The position numbers were made by a program, and so were the translations under genes. Of a stretch of 64,000 nucleotides of DNA, positions 12,184 through 25,290 are shown one piece after another. Position 1 is the first letter of the stretch. Each line of letters begins with the position of its first letter. The stretch comes from Atherinomorus stipes (Eukaryota > Chordata > Actinopteri > Atheriniformes > Atherinidae), in NCBI GenBank assembly GCA_023101725.1, contig JALJCO010007928.1:868001-932000 (forward strand). Reading direction: 5' to 3'. The notes under the pieces were generated by a model. The model made no database searches. It worked only from the letters and a program-made list of their open reading frames with translations, and had not been told where the DNA came from.

Positions 12184-15100
12184 TCAAGCCTCTTTCAACA
12201 GGCAGGGATCATTTGTTAGAGCTTGAAAAATCTATTAAATTTGACAATTTATGACTAAATTATCAAATTTTACTTTTCATTCATTTCCTTGACAGAGTCA
12301 TAGAGATATGGCCTCGTTCTGTCTGCAAAATATGGGTGTATGGGTATTAAACCTTACTGAGTGTGCATATTAGCACAAGCATAGGGTGGACAATGAAACA
12401 ATGAGGTTATAAGGGATGAGAGGGGATGGGTTTAATGCAAAACAATAGGTTTTTAAGGCTTAAACCGATCTGCTGCATACCTACAACAACAGCCAAACAT
12501 ACACACACACACACGCACACACACACACATTGATGCAAGCATGCACGTGCATGCATGCAGCAACCCCAGTCAAAGTGAGCACGTGCCAACCAGTAACACA
12601 CACACAGCTGGGATAGCCAAATCCGGCTAGCCCTCTTCCAAGTCTGACCAAGTCTGTCCAGTGTAGCCATGCACACACACACACACACACACATGCACAC
12701 GATGCTCAACAGCCAAAACCTTGTGACATCCAGGCCAATTCCCCATTTAACACACACACAGATGTAAAGTGTGACCACACAGCTTAGCCCCCCAGTAAGA
12801 CCCACACATCACTGTCTGTTTGAATGTGTGTGTGCTTGTAGCGGTCAGGACTGAGGCCTCTCCCTCCGGTTGGGGAGTATGGATGGAGGGATGGAGAGGA
12901 AGAGAGGCAGAAAGAGGATTAGAGTGATAGGGAGACAAAGAATGACAATAGTTTGTCGCATTTTGTCAGAGAGGATTTTATGGAAAAGCTGATTTGGAGT
13001 CTGCCACCAACAAACAACGATCGGAAATATGGGATTTATTACTAAATCAGTTTGAGCATTTGCAGGAAGTTTAACGACTAAAGTGTGTTTGATACTTTTC
13101 AGTTGTATATGAGTGTTCATGAAAGCTCCATCAGCATCTTAACATTCTGTATTCCAACATGTGATTTAGGGGCTAATTGGGTTTTGGTGTGCAGGTATTC
13201 AAGCTGTACTCCGTACAAACTACTTTACACTAGCTGCTGTTAGTGTGTCAATAGTATGTTTGCACATTGATATTTTCTTCTGTACCAAGAGGTTTTTCTA
13301 TTTTACAGTTCATTTTGTGGTGCAGATACCTCAGCACATTAATTTTGTTTGTTAAATTTGTTTTAAAAGCATGTAAATGCATGCAGTTGACCCAATTAAT
13401 ATTTGTCACCAGCTTTAACACTGAAACAAATTCTGTAGGTCGTCCTCAGCCTGTTGGTGTAAGGATATATACCACTGAATTTGCGGGATATTGACATGAG
13501 GTTGGAGGGTGATCAACTATTCTGTTACATGTTGAAATTTGGGAAATTTGCAGGCCAAGTTGAAACTGTTGTGGCCCACTGTCTTGCTCTTTGAATAGTT
13601 TCTAAGTATTCTTTGAGGTTTGGGTGGGGAGTTGCTCATTCTCTACGACTTCAGTCGTGTCAAATGGTCTATTTCAGTTCAGGAATGATGCATCTTCATT
13701 GTGCACCAGTACCTGTGTGAAAGCTCTAAAATGGTTTGAAACTGGTTTGTTGCTGATGGGCTTATAATGGAGGAAGAAGTGTCAGGAGTGCAGAACACAG
13801 ATGATGTTGGCATTTAGCTGATTCATTGACTCTGGCTTGTTGGGTGTAATGACGCACTGATGTGACGCTCAGCTTCTTTGTTTGATCCAGTTACCAAAAA
13901 TGAAAAGTGGCAGCTCAATATAAATGTGTTTCTGCTCAAATACAACATAATCACAGTGAAAGGTCCTTATGCTTGGTTAAGTGTGTGCAAAAACAAAGTA
14001 AGGTTTCATAATTAGGTTTTATATTGCCACGAGGTGATTGTTGGGTAGCTTACTGCTCGGCATTATGTTTGCCAAAATTAACATGTTTTTTTGTATGTTC
14101 GTGCCACTTTTCTGTTTCATAATTTATATTTTTGGATCAAACGTGCAGAATTGTGAATAAGTAATCCACTGCAGGTAACACTTGCTGCTAAGAAGTACTT
14201 CGCACAACCTCATTTCAAATGTCCTAATTACGCTCTGGCTTATTGGTAGTTTTATCCATTTAAAGCTAATAATAAAGCTTAAAATAACTGAAAACACAAT
14301 AACAAACCAAACTCTATCCAGGAAGAAATATGGCTTTTGAATATTAAAGGATTAAAAAATCTTCCTTAATCTTTAAAATGGTAATCACAATTCATTGCCT
14401 GCTGTCCTCTGCATTTAACAAATAAACAGTGTTTATCCAACAGCTTATTAAAAAAAACATTGTCTCTTTTTGCATTCTTTACTTCTCTGTCTGCTAAATG
14501 AGGCGCTGCTGCAGTATCATAGCCTCTGAGATCCAAGCCACTTTTACAGTTTGAAGAAAATGTCACCAAATCAGCGGGTAGTGGGAGATCCAGGCACAAG
14601 GCAGCGTGAGGGGTGGAAAACAGCAGGATCAGTCTGAGTGAATGAAATGATTTAATGTTTCAGAGTCGGCCTCGCCCCCAGGGAATGGAACGATATGGGC
14701 TCCTAATTGACACCAGGTCAACTGCCTCCCTCTCTCACACACTCACATTCTCACACTGCTTTCTGCTTCACACTGTCTCTGTTTCAGCTGTCCCTCTCTC
14801 AGACTCTCTCATACATGGTCTCCACAGTGGCCCAGACCAGTCCAGCACTGGTTTGTGCTGGACAAACAAAGGCCCATGCTGTCTGGCTATAATGATGGAT
14901 GACCACCAGGCTCATATCTTATAGGGATTTCACAGGAGTCAGTTCATTCCCAGACTGAGTTTCAAGTCAACAACCTTTTAATGGATTCCCAAAAACTCAA
15001 AAAGTGGGTTTTTAAATTCTTGAAAAACAGCTCAAATATTTTATGATGTTATTAATCCTGAATTAGCTATCAGCAGAGCAGCAGTTAATGACAGCTAAAT

Positions 15101-17097
15101 GTGATTAGCAGGAAGAGGAATGCTTTATTAGTGTCTATATCAGCTGATTGACAAAACCCGAGTGGTCATTGCTGTTCACTTTTGCAGTGTGTGGACATAT
15201 TGTGACAGCGTTGCTGAGAGCATGCTTTGTGCCTCTAGTAGGATTGCATTGCTGTGATACCTTTTTTATGGAGAAAATCTCCATCTTAAGAATTCATTTA
15301 GCCTTTTTTAGGGCCCTGAAATCTTTCTTTCTGAGACACAAGCAAGAAAGAAGAGTCTCCATAATAGGATGGTATTATTATACTTGAATTTGAAGCATTA
15401 TTTAGGACACAAGTTTTCTTTTTTTTAATGCTGGAGTCTATTATCTTCTGTCTGCTTTTCAGTCTGAAAACTGTGCCTCCTTTCAAGATTTTTTATTGTT
15501 TGTTTTGTGAAGAGAAGTATTAATCATAAAAGCTACATAAATTGCATGAAAGGCCTTTTAAGCTTCAGCAGGTCAAAACTAAAGCTATTATGCATGTTAA
15601 AGTGTTGCTCAAATAATACATTTTTCTCTAATATCTTATACAGGTTGTGAGAATTTGCTAAAATGGTTTTGTTAATTGCTGTTTTCAGTAGATGAAATGT
15701 GGAAGTGTTCATCAACTCATTGGTTTATAGCATTTACAGTCTAGTCTGAGATAGAAGGCTTTTGTATTTTTGTGTTTCACTTTTAGATCATTTTCATAAA
15801 AAGCACGCAAAACTGAAACATAATCTTTCCTGGGGTGTTGCTTTATTTGTGTTCATGGACATGAAAATTAAATAGATGATACAATCTCACATCATTTTAT
15901 GACACTATCTCAAAATGAGCTGGCGTTAGGAAGCTACAGGAGTTAAACACAAGTATCAGTTTGTCTCCTGCCCAATCCAGTTTGCTCATGTTTGGATTTG
16001 AATCGTCTCTTTTGTTTTTCAATCACTGTTTAGTCATGTTGAAGCATTAAACCATCACTGAGAGTTAAATGATTTTTTAAACACACATCAGCTGGTTCAG
16101 ACAGAAAAAAGGGTGACTTTCTGCTCAACTGCGAAGCAAAGTTGTGCCAGATCTCAGACTAAGGTTTCAGGAAAGTCACCTAGGCATTATTATATCAGCC
16201 AAGCCACTTGGTTACAGTGAGAAAAGGTAATATTAATTGCTTGCCTGTTAATTTTGTGTCTGTAGATGCAGAACTACACACTCATGCACCCTGACCTGAC
16301 CTGCACCAGCACTGAGCTTTGGTGTTTTGGTAAACACATAAAGTTCTTTATCATTTGATCTATAGACCTACGGATAATAAACAGCTTTAGCTTGCAGCAG
16401 TGAAATAAAAAGGGACCAATAGTTGGAGAATTTCCTTCCACTGATGCCTCTGCTGCATTTTGTGAACCAGTTAGAAGTCTTCCTCGATCACATATGGCAT
16501 TGGAGTCCTACTTTGAACGGGTTAATTTTAAAATGATAAATTTTCATTAACCTTCTCACTTAGTATATATGATCCAATTCAGTCTGATTAAAAAGTTCTT
16601 GACAAAATCCGAAAGTCTGGAGCTGCAGGTCTTAAATGTTACATGAGTTTGTTTAATGCACAAATGGAGTGGAGCAGTAATCCACTCAGATGTAGGAGAG
16701 CATGATAATTATTACTGTCCATAGATGTGCAAACAGGAGTGCAAACAGAAAAAAAATGGCATGCATTCCTGCTTTTGTTGTCAGCATCAGCTTGATAATT
16801 GGTGCAGCATCAAGCTGTTGACACAGGTGCAGTTTAATCACCTGCTATTATCTTTGTATTATTTTATCTTTTGAGCCAAAGAGAAACTGCAGGACACAAC
16901 AGAGCTTCAGTCTATACACCTAAAATAAACACCAACTAGGCAAGAAATCTGGGTGTAACTGGGTGTAATGATGAATCCAAACTTAAACTTTGAAAAAAAA
17001 ACATGGCAATCATAAAATAAGCCGAAGGACATCTCAAGAAATAACAGATAAAAGAAAAACTAGTAAATGTGTTTCTGTTCACTCAGCGTCTTTACAA
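12184..17097. other. Gene-free interval
   Basis: AT-rich sequence with interrupted CA arrays at 12495-12780. Short frames there are CA-repeat translations. Nothing else recognised. Confidence 0.7.
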
Positions 17098-19080
17098 GTT
17101 TAACTAAAACTCAGATACCTGCAGCTCATTCAGAATTCTGCTGCTCGAGTTCTCACCAAAACCAAAGAAGTGGACCACATCCGTCCAGTTCTGAGGTCCT
17201 TACACTGGCTGCCTGTCCGTCAGAGCACAGATGTTAAAGTGCTGATGACACGACCTTAACTTCATTCTGCTTGCTACGATGCTGGACAGGACAAGTTAGG
17301 AAAAAAAAAGAGAGAGAGAGAGATAGAGAAAAAAAAACAAAAACAACTTAAAGTAACTTTGCCATACAACAACACACCAAGACAAAATAAGTAGTTCTGT
17401 GCAGTTAAAAGTTAATCAGACGTGCATTTATGTAAATATTCGATGTTAAAGAGGCACGGCTAGGACTAATAGCTTTTCACTAGCAAACCTAGCGTGACGT
17501 CAGCGAGATAAGGAGCTACGGTCCACTCACTGATGTACACGTATAATCAAAGCAGTGGAAATCATAACAGATGCTCCAGAACAGCTACAGTAGATTGGAA
17601 CTGGTTTGTGTGGTGGAATCATCAGCCAGGTCAGAAGAGTGTGATAATGCTGAGGAATTTGGGGAAATCACATTTTATATTCTCCTATCCTCAAGTCCAC
17701 TCGGTTCAGCTAAAAGCCTGCTATGCCCACTCCAAGCGGCCTCAGAACTGTATGGAGCGGCCCAGAACAGCACAAGTGGACCCACAACTGTTAAGGAGCT
17801 GCTCCGGTTTGACATAGAGTCAGGCGTGACAGTGGAGAGCCACTCCTTACCCGCGTTAGGTCGGGGCTAACCGGCCAATTATTTGCCGCGAGTTAGCTCC
17901 CAGCGAACAGCTAGCCACGAGTTTACTCGCAGCAAATAGTTAGCCTTTAAAAAATGAGAAGATAACTTACATGGTTCCAGTCAAGTTTTAAATAGTTCCC
18001 GTTTATAAAGATGAGGATGGGAAGAAGGATGCATCTTTGGAGGCAGCTGGAGGAAATCCGATGACCGGAGACGTCATGTTATAACCGAGCAGCAGCTGTG
18101 TGTCCACACAGTAGCTGAATGACCGATCTGATTAAGCAGCAATGGTTGCAAAAGAATATTCTAGAGGACATAATTGTACTTCCATGTTTTAGAAGTCTCA
18201 ACAGCTCCAGTAAACAGAAGTTGTAGACAGGAGAGACATACAGGGGGCTCCCACTGGTACCTGCTGTTACCCGGTAAGTTCGACCTGCTGCTTTATCCCT
18301 CTTCAAAATAAAATTCTGGATCTGTAGGAAACTTCAATAAACTAACGTTGTACTTACGGGCTTTTAAACATTAATTGGCAATACAATTTCAAAGCTGAGT
18401 CGTTGCTGTTTGTAAAACTGGAAAAGGAACTTAAAAACTGCAATGACGCCATTGACTTCAATGTTAAATGAGCTGAGAGTGTTCTCTGGCAGACATCACG
18501 TCCAGTTTCGGTGAACAGCGCCACAGTCTGTTCAGATGTGCTGAAATGCAGCAGTGTTTTCTAAAAACTCATCTATGTAGCTGCGCCTGTTTTTGTCACA
18601 TAGATCATCATGAAGAATGTTTTCATCTTTAAAACAGAAAAAAAAATGTCAAAAGCGTGTCATCAGCACTTTAAAACCATGCTGCTGGCTTATAAAGCTC
18701 TTAATGGTTTAGGACCAAAGTACATCAGTGACTTCCTGACCTAGTATGAACCCACCAGACTCCTCAGGTCATCTGGATCCGGTCTTTTATCAGTTCCCAG
18801 ACTCAGAACCAGACATGTGTTCAGCTTCTATGCTCCACATGTCTGCAACAAACTCTCAGAAAACTTTAAGATAATCCAAAACACTCAGTTTATTTAAAGC
18901 CAGGATAAAACCCACCTGTTTTCAGCTGCATTTAAATGTTTTCCATTCAAAAGTTTAAATCTTTTAAGACATAGTTTCCTCATTTTTTAAATTTTGTTTT
19001 AATTTTACATCATGCTTTTTATTCTTTTTCCTGCACCTCATTGTAATGCTTGTAAAGTTTTATATAAGCACTTTGATATG
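17098..19080 (+). mobile_element. LINE 3' end (reverse transcriptase C-terminal region and 3' UTR), split by an insertion
   Basis: Translation of 17120-17233 gives LIQNSAARVLTKTKKVDHI followed by an LHWLPV motif, and 18675-18930 gives LLAYKALNGLGPKY followed by a SGSGLLSVPRLRTR-like stretch. Both are hallmarks of the C-terminal part of fish non-LTR retrotransposon ORF2. The two parts are separated by the 17238-18670 element; without it and one TTAA copy they run on in the same frame. A stop at 18742-18744 and later breaks show that the copy is dead. The 3' UTR ends near 19080 in an AAGCACTTTGA-type word common in such elements. Confidence 0.8.
17238..18670. mobile_element. TTAA-flanked inverted-repeat DNA element (1433 bp) inside the LINE
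   Basis: Both ends carry the same 15-bp inverted repeat AGTGCTGATGACACG, flanked by TTAA at 17234-17237 and 18671-18674. TTAA target duplications are typical of piggyBac and Kolobok transposons. The interior has short frames (for example 17533-17817) that I do not recognise and no transposase motif, so it is called non-autonomous. Insertion into the LINE shows that it is the younger of the two. Confidence 0.85.
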
Positions 19081-20012
19081 TATTGTGTTCTCAGGGTTCC
19101 TCTCCAGTAGTGTATAATCTGGGAGCTGACCAGTACAGCCCGCAGCCCCACCTGCAGTTTGGACTTCATTAATTTTCTCAGAGGACTTTGCAAACAGCAG
19201 TGATTCACCTTCTTTCCCAGTATTACTTGAGTGACCTTGTGTTTTTGAAGGGCTGATTTCAATGAAACACTTAAGTGACCTTGTAAATATTTGTGAAAGT
19301 AAAAGAAGAAACATCATGTTTTGCATCTCCAAACAAGATCAAATGTACTGAAGTTAGGAAACCTGCAGATGGAGGCCACGGCAGGAGGAGAAAAGAGTGC
19401 AGGTGTCAGAGGCGACGCCAGCAGATGATCAACTCCCTCCCCGACATTTTCAACCCTCCGATTTATAACATGCAGCTCGAAAACACGTCTCGCACATCTG
19501 AGCAGCACCGCAATGGTATCTAATCAGATGCCAGAGGAGACTATGGTGTCAGAGCTTAGAGAAAACACGCTGATTCCCCACCCGCTGTATTGTCACTAAA
19601 CGCTGCTTCTCACTATGGACTGTAAATGATTTAATTTGAGCGCCAGATGTGGCGTTTAGATTCTGCTTGTGCTCATTGAGAGTGGCAGAGGGAGGAAGGG
19701 AGAGATGGAGAGAGGGAGGGAAGGAGAATGCGGAAATGACAGGAAGGAGAGAAACAGCTTGGCAGACCGACCGTCAACAGCAGCCCAGGCACTTGACAGA
19801 GCTTTCAAACACCATGATTGTGTGAGTGTGTGTGCTCCTGAGTGTTTTTTTTCCACTTGTGTATCATGACAGCTGAATGAAAATCAATCTGCTTCTGCAT
19901 CTGCCATCTTGAGTGTCGGGAGCACAGATGGGCCTTCCCTGTTACACCGAGCCTGCTGGCAGCCCACCAACTCAGGTTTTTCTACCTTTTCCCTTCCCTT
20001 CTTTCCAATTTC
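19081..20012. other. Gene-free interval, weak conserved-looking block
   Basis: 19370-19640 is complex unique sequence of possible regulatory character; 19680-19740 is a GGGAGA-type purine run. No gene seen. Confidence 0.5.
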
Positions 20013-20064
20013 ACTCCTCTCCTCTCCTCTCCTCTCCTCTCCTCTCCTCTCCTCTCCTCTCCTC
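20013..20064. repeat. (CTCCT)n tandem repeat
   Basis: About ten perfect 5-bp units directly before the candidate regulatory block at 20100. Confidence 0.95.
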
Positions 20065-20099
20065 GATAATCAGCCTCTGTAGAAGACCCCCCCCCACAT

Positions 20100-20960
20100 T
20101 GACATCTCCAAGTCAGTCTGACAGCAGATGTTTGTGGCCTTTCGAAGCAGCAATCTGGGCTCTAATCACCCTCATTGACGGCTCAGAGGGTCCCTATTGC
20201 AGCTCTGAATGGCAAATTAAAGCATTTTTAGATAACGTTGGTAATTGGCTAAATCGTTTATAAGCCTGGAGATCACACTTTTAATCTTCAGCCTAACATG
20301 TCGGATCACGAAACCGAGACAGATCTCATCCGTGTGTATCTTGTGGCACGTTTCCTTGCCCCTCCATCCCGTTTTGGTTTCTTTTCGGATGTGCTACAAT
20401 ATGTTTGATGCTTAATGATTTGCCCATCAGATTAGCAAAACACTAATCGTTCTCTCTGCTACAGTTTGTCTCTGTGTCAGGCTTCCCTGCCATCCTCTCT
20501 CTTCTCTCATCTCCCAAACCCATCTCATCTCTGGCATTAACTCCATTAGCCTGGTAATTGGCTCTTAAAGCAGCGTTCATGGACTTGGAAGGCCACTTAA
20601 TGTCCATCTTCTTTCCTCCATTCGCTCCTCTGCTCCCCAGTCGATCTTCTACCTTCCTCAGTAAATAGCATTAACTAGTCCTGCATAGAAATCTGAGGCC
20701 ATATTAGTGTTATCCTCTCCTCTCAGCCTATTGCCAGGCTTATGAGTCCCGATCATTGAAGATGATATGACTAAGTGGATATTTTTTTTCTCACATCACT
20801 CCCAAATGGGGCTCCAAATACACCCCAGCTGTTATAGATGAATATGTAAATTTTGCATATGGAGATCTCCCTCCATTTTTTCAATAGCCCAAGAAACTAA
20901 ATCTGTATTTAAAAGATGTGGAAATTCAGTTCATCACTGCAGCCTGTCCCCTCCTATATG
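20100..20960. promoter_or_regulatory. Candidate distal regulatory element, about 36-37 kb upstream of sox2
   Basis: Complex unique sequence begins right after a CTCCT tandem repeat and runs for nearly 900 bp. It carries homeodomain-type cores (GGTAATTGG at about 20240 and again near 20554), TTAATGATTTGC, and TTTTGCATAT (20851-20860), an octamer-like POU site. It ends where simple AT-rich sequence resumes. No coding frame is recognisable. Regulatory role and target are inference. Confidence 0.45.
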
Positions 20961-21365
20961 TGGGCTTCTCTTTTCATTTCCACATAGAAGATAAAATGTG
21001 ATAGCAGTCTTCTCCTGAGTGGAAATTCAGACCGTTTAGGCAACAGAAAATGTATTTATGTGGGTTTTTTGTTTGTTTGTTTTTCTTGGAGGGGTCACTC
21101 ATGATTAATGAAATAAATGGACAGTAAATGGTTCGGCAAAATGCTTAAGAATCTTAAAATGAAATTTTGATGCAAAAAGGTGTGTAGCTCAGCTCAGTGA
21201 CCTAGGTGCTAATTGTATTTATAACCAAATAACTTTGCACGTGTGTGTGATAAGCTGATAAACAATGTAGGATGCAAAGTTCAGATGCAGATATGTAAAT
21301 TTTAGGATCTGCTCATATCTTTTTGCAGCCCAGTTTTTGCAAAATGTACACAAGTAATGCAGCTA

Positions 21366-22919
21366 TAGACTAATCCGACGAGTGTGTTGTGCCATCTTGC
21401 GGCGCCGCCATTGCAACGGTGACAAGTCCCAATTACCTCCTAACTGCCAACATGGAAAGCAGTGTGAATATCTGGATTTACAATGTTGGACAGTCGTCTA
21501 AGGTAATGATAACTTAGGAAGAGTAAACTGTCTTTGTAAAATTTAGTTGTCAAGAAAACAGAGGTCTCTTTGTCCAGTTTGCTGGTGCCTCTTGGAGTGG
21601 AAGTGGGCAGGTAAAGGGTCTTTGGAAGAGGAGAGGGTCTGTTTCTCTGTGTTTTGTGGTGGAAGATGAATATATTTTGTTCTTTTTGCCCAATGTACTC
21701 TGATCTAAGCTTGTTTTTTGAGTGTGTAAACAGAAATAATGGATTTGTTTTGGCTACGGATGAAATTTTAGTTGGATCTATGTGAGAAATTTTGATTTGT
21801 GCTTTTGTAGTCAGGCCTGGGACAGACGACAGAGAGTGTTGTATCCAATTTGAGTTTTGTCATCCCAAGAAGTTTGTAACCTGCTGTCATCTTGTTTGTT
21901 TGTTGAGTGTCTTATAAGCCCATGTGGGCTGGGCACTAGATTGTGCACGACACTTTAATAAAAAATTATCTTCTATCTATCTATCTATTGGTATGCTATC
22001 CGGAGATCTCTAAAGTATTCTGACATTTATTTTATTTATTTATTATTTTTTTTTTTTTTACATCGGAGCCTTAATTTAAACTATTATTCAGCTCCGGAAA
22101 CTGGCTTTAATGACAAGCCACACTGGAATAACACGGAAATCTCGTGATTACTTAAAAGGTTTTAAAAAACTAAACTCTTTTAAAGGTCGTTACTTTTCTA
22201 TTTTGTCATATTTGACTTTTGGTATTGTTTAAGGTCTGCACCTACATACCAGATAGTCTTATGACCTGCAGATGAAACTTAAGGCTGCAGGACACCATCT
22301 TCCAGATCCGTTTGTGTTTGCGACTGAATTATTTTTATTTTCTGGTCACAACGTTGTCCTGATCAGAGCAAATAACTTTATATTTCACAATATCTCCCAG
22401 ATTAGTCATTAACTCGCAGCAACACCACAGCTATCTCTGTTAGCTTTAGTCACGTTAGCATGATAACGTTATGTGGTGGGTCATTTTTGGAGCACAGATA
22501 CGTGAAATAAAGTGTCAGATTAATGAGTGTTCACCATAATTTATTGTGTTTTTGTTGTTGGGGATTAAATCCAGTGTTTTCTCCACGTGGCAGCAAGTTA
22601 TTCCTCCTCTGCTCTGTGTGTCCAATAATCCTCCCCAATACGAACACATTGACATCAGTGGACTGAGCAGCACCGTCCACTTTTGTCAGACAGCAGAAAT
22701 CTTCATGAAATAAATGTTTGTGATCTTCTTATTCACTTATTACAACAATTGAAGTTGACTATGCTGTTCCAACAGGGAATGTGACAGTCCTTCCAGATTT
22801 CCTCCATGTTGTAAGAAAAAAGTCTGATTCTCATCTGTTCTCATTACACATGTAGCTACAGAAACGCCACCGTAGCAATGGCGGACGGCCTAGTTGTGGT
22901 GTTTGGCCGGATTGGTCTA
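21366..22919. mobile_element. DNA element with about 58-bp imperfect terminal inverted repeats, TA-flanked
   Basis: Left end TAGACTAATCCG (from 21366) pairs with right end CGGATTGGTCTA (to 22919). Further in, CCGCCATTGCAACGGTG (21405-21421) pairs with CACCGTAGCAATGGCGG (22868-22884). Both sides are flanked by TA (21364-21365 and 22920-22921), as in Tc1/mariner-like insertions, though TA alone is weak evidence. The interior encodes nothing recognisable; it includes a retroelement-like tail ending in (CTAT)n at about 21970-21988. Confidence 0.75.
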
Positions 22920-23279
22920 TACTGTATGAGTTAAAGATGCAGAATTAGTTGTTGCTGGATATATTTTAACACCTCAATGTGTGCATAGCTTCTGGTAGGA
23001 GGGGAAATTGAGTCAAAGGATTTTTCGTATAACTTTGTTATTCTGTTTATGCTCAGAGATATACAAGGTAGTTGTACCCTGACAAGGAAAGTGTTTTTAG
23101 AAACAATTTAAAGAGACAATGTAAGGAGTCAAACACAATTTGAGGCACTATTAAGGACTCATACATGGACACTTAATTCATGGTATTACTTTTCAAAACC
23201 TCAGGTTTATTTTAAATTAAAATTTACTTTAAAAGAAACAGAGGAGGGAAAATAGAAATTTTGTTTATTGAATTAAATG

Positions 23280-23390
23280 TCTTTCACGTGCTTTCTATGA
23301 AAATGAATAAATAAATAGGTGAATGAATGAATGAATGAATGAATAACACACTTCTATTTTAAATGAAATGAAATGAATGAAAAATGATAT
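23280..23390. repeat. (GAAT)n / (GAAAT)n simple repeat, probable LINE tail
   Basis: Tandem GAAT and related words lie directly after the 3' end of the L2 fragment; this arrangement fits its tail. Confidence 0.8.
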
Positions 23391-24232
23391 GGAAAATATT
23401 TTATTCATCCCAGAAGGGAAATTCAGTATTGTAAAAGCTCACTTTTTTTTTTTTTTTTTTAATAAACAAAAAAGTCAGTCAGTCCTGTCCTTTAGGGTGA
23501 TGGCTGCTGGCAGGAATGAATTTCTGTATCTCTCCATCCTACAGCGAACCTGACGCAGCCTCCTACTGAACACACTCTGTTGATTATTCACCGTGTTGTG
23601 GAGAGGATGGGAAGAGTCCTCCATCATCTTCATCAGCTTGTGCAGCATTCTTTTTTGAACGATCAGCTCCAGCGGCTCCAGAGTTATTCCCAGCACAGAA
23701 CCAGCTTTCTTGATCAGTTTGTTTAGTTTCTTCAAGTCTCTGATTCTGATGCTGCTGCCCCAGCAGATGCTGCAAAGCTAATTGCACTTTCCACAACAGA
23801 CTTGTAGAAGATCTGCAACATCTTGGTGCAGACGTTGAATGATCTCAGCTTCCTTAAGAAGTAGAGTCTGCTCTGACCTTTCTTGTAGATGTAGTCAGTG
23901 TTGCATTTCCAGTCGAGTCTGTTGTCCAGCTGAACTCCAAGGTATTTGTCGTTCTCCACCACCTCCACCTCCTCTTCCAGGATGTAGACAGGACTATGCT
24001 GCTTATTCTTGCTCCTCCTGAAGTCAACAATCATCTCTTTAGTCTTGCTGGTATTTAAGATGAGCTGATTGTTACCGCACCATTTCACAAACTGATTGAC
24101 GAGTTCCCTGTACTGGCTTCTTGTTCATCACTGATACACCCCACAACTGCAGAGTCATCAGAGTGTTTCTGCAGATGGCAGGACTCAGAGTTGTACTGGA
24201 AGTCTGAGGTGTACAGTGTAAAGAGGAATGTT
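23390..24232 (-). mobile_element. 5'-truncated L2-type LINE fragment with decayed reverse transcriptase end
   Basis: On the minus strand, frames at 24088-23732 and 23735-23475 carry the typical end of a fish L2-clade ORF2: LNTSKTKEMIVDFRRS, NDKYLGVQLDNRLDW, KKGQSRLYFLRKLRSF, then KLIKKAGSVLG and SFLPAAI. The catalytic DD box is near 24154-24159 (SDD context) in another frame, so the copy has frameshifts. The 3' end reads CTGAATTTCCCTTCTGGGAT and is followed by an (ATTC)n-like tail at 23318-23346 on this strand, usual for L2 elements. The 5' part is missing. Confidence 0.9.
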
Positions 24233-24608
24233 ACATTCATAAATCATAAATTTAAAGCTCTATAACCAACTTGAAATCTGACTTTGAGTTATGATGCAAA
24301 TGTAGATTTAGACACAAATTGCTCTTAATAACCCTTTAAGCAGCTTATTTCAGTACAACAGAGCAAACAGGGACTAGGCTGAGAGCTCACACTAGCACAC
24401 ACAGAAACTGAACTCAGACTAAACACTAAACAAATTCTTGACTGGTAATTTTATTCTCAAATACATATCTCTCCATTATCTTCAGTTTGACCATGGACGG
24501 TTACCTTTTGTAGGAACAATTTAAAGCACTGTTTCCACCAACACAATTTTTGGCTTCTCCAGGCAAAAACTGGGAGGGGTACCACAATATTAAACACAAA
24601 CAACCACA

Positions 24609-24669
<61 letters not shown>

Positions 24670-25074
24670 GTTTTCAGTGTTTTAGCTGCTAACAATATCT
24701 GAAGTATACTGATAGATTATAAGTTGAAGCCAAAAACATGCTTAAATGTAAAAAACAACTTAAACTTTAGGGATATTTTACTTTTGAATTCATTTGAAAG
24801 ACAATGTAAAATGTTGGTGATAAACACTGGTATTTGATTGCAGGACATTCAAGTCAGACCATGCATTGGTAATACCTTAGTTTTAAACAATTTTTTTAAA
24901 CAAAAACTAACAACTGTGGTGAGTACATCGCCACATAAAATGTCATTATTTCAATAATTTGTCTTCTTGTGCGGTCTTGGTCTTATGATGTCAAAATGTG
25001 GACAGTATGATCAAGAGAGCGGTTCAAATACAAGCGGTCATTGAACAAAAACAATTAGTGGTCAGTTGATTTTT
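24232..25074. other. Gene-free interval
   Basis: AT-rich unique DNA holding the (AT)n array; nothing else recognised. Confidence 0.7.
24614..24661. repeat. (AT)n microsatellite
   Basis: About 24 AT units in an AT-rich setting; can extrude as a cruciform. Confidence 0.95.
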
Positions 25075-25290
25075 GGGGTGTCAGTCTGAAGGGCCACTAT
25101 TTTGTTTTGTTTTGGTTTTATTTTCTTTTTTTTTCAATTTCTCTGCTCCAACATACCTGATTCAAATCACATGGATCCAACAGCTTCTTGTCAACTTATT
25201 TACACAAGCATCACGATTTCAATCAGGTGTGTTCAAGCAGAAAAATAACAAAAACCTGCAGGATGGTGCCCTCAAGGGCCTGAGACACTT
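25075..25290. mobile_element. Fold-back repeat, copy 1
   Basis: CTGCTCCAACATACCTGATTC (core CTCCAACATACCTGAT, 25144-25159) and, in reverse, AATCAGGTGTGTTCAAGCAG (25220-25239) form an inverted pair. AAACCTGCAGGATGGTGCCC follows. The family is common in fish and resembles copies near 37.9 and 38.8 kb. Confidence 0.65.

Noticed and set aside
12481..12805. Cys/Val-rich frames on the minus strand
   Set aside because: Translation of CA/TG microsatellite sequence.
23318..23346. Direct repeats considered as a CRISPR-like array
   Set aside because: Simple 4-bp tandem repeats without spacers at a LINE tail; the DNA is eukaryotic.
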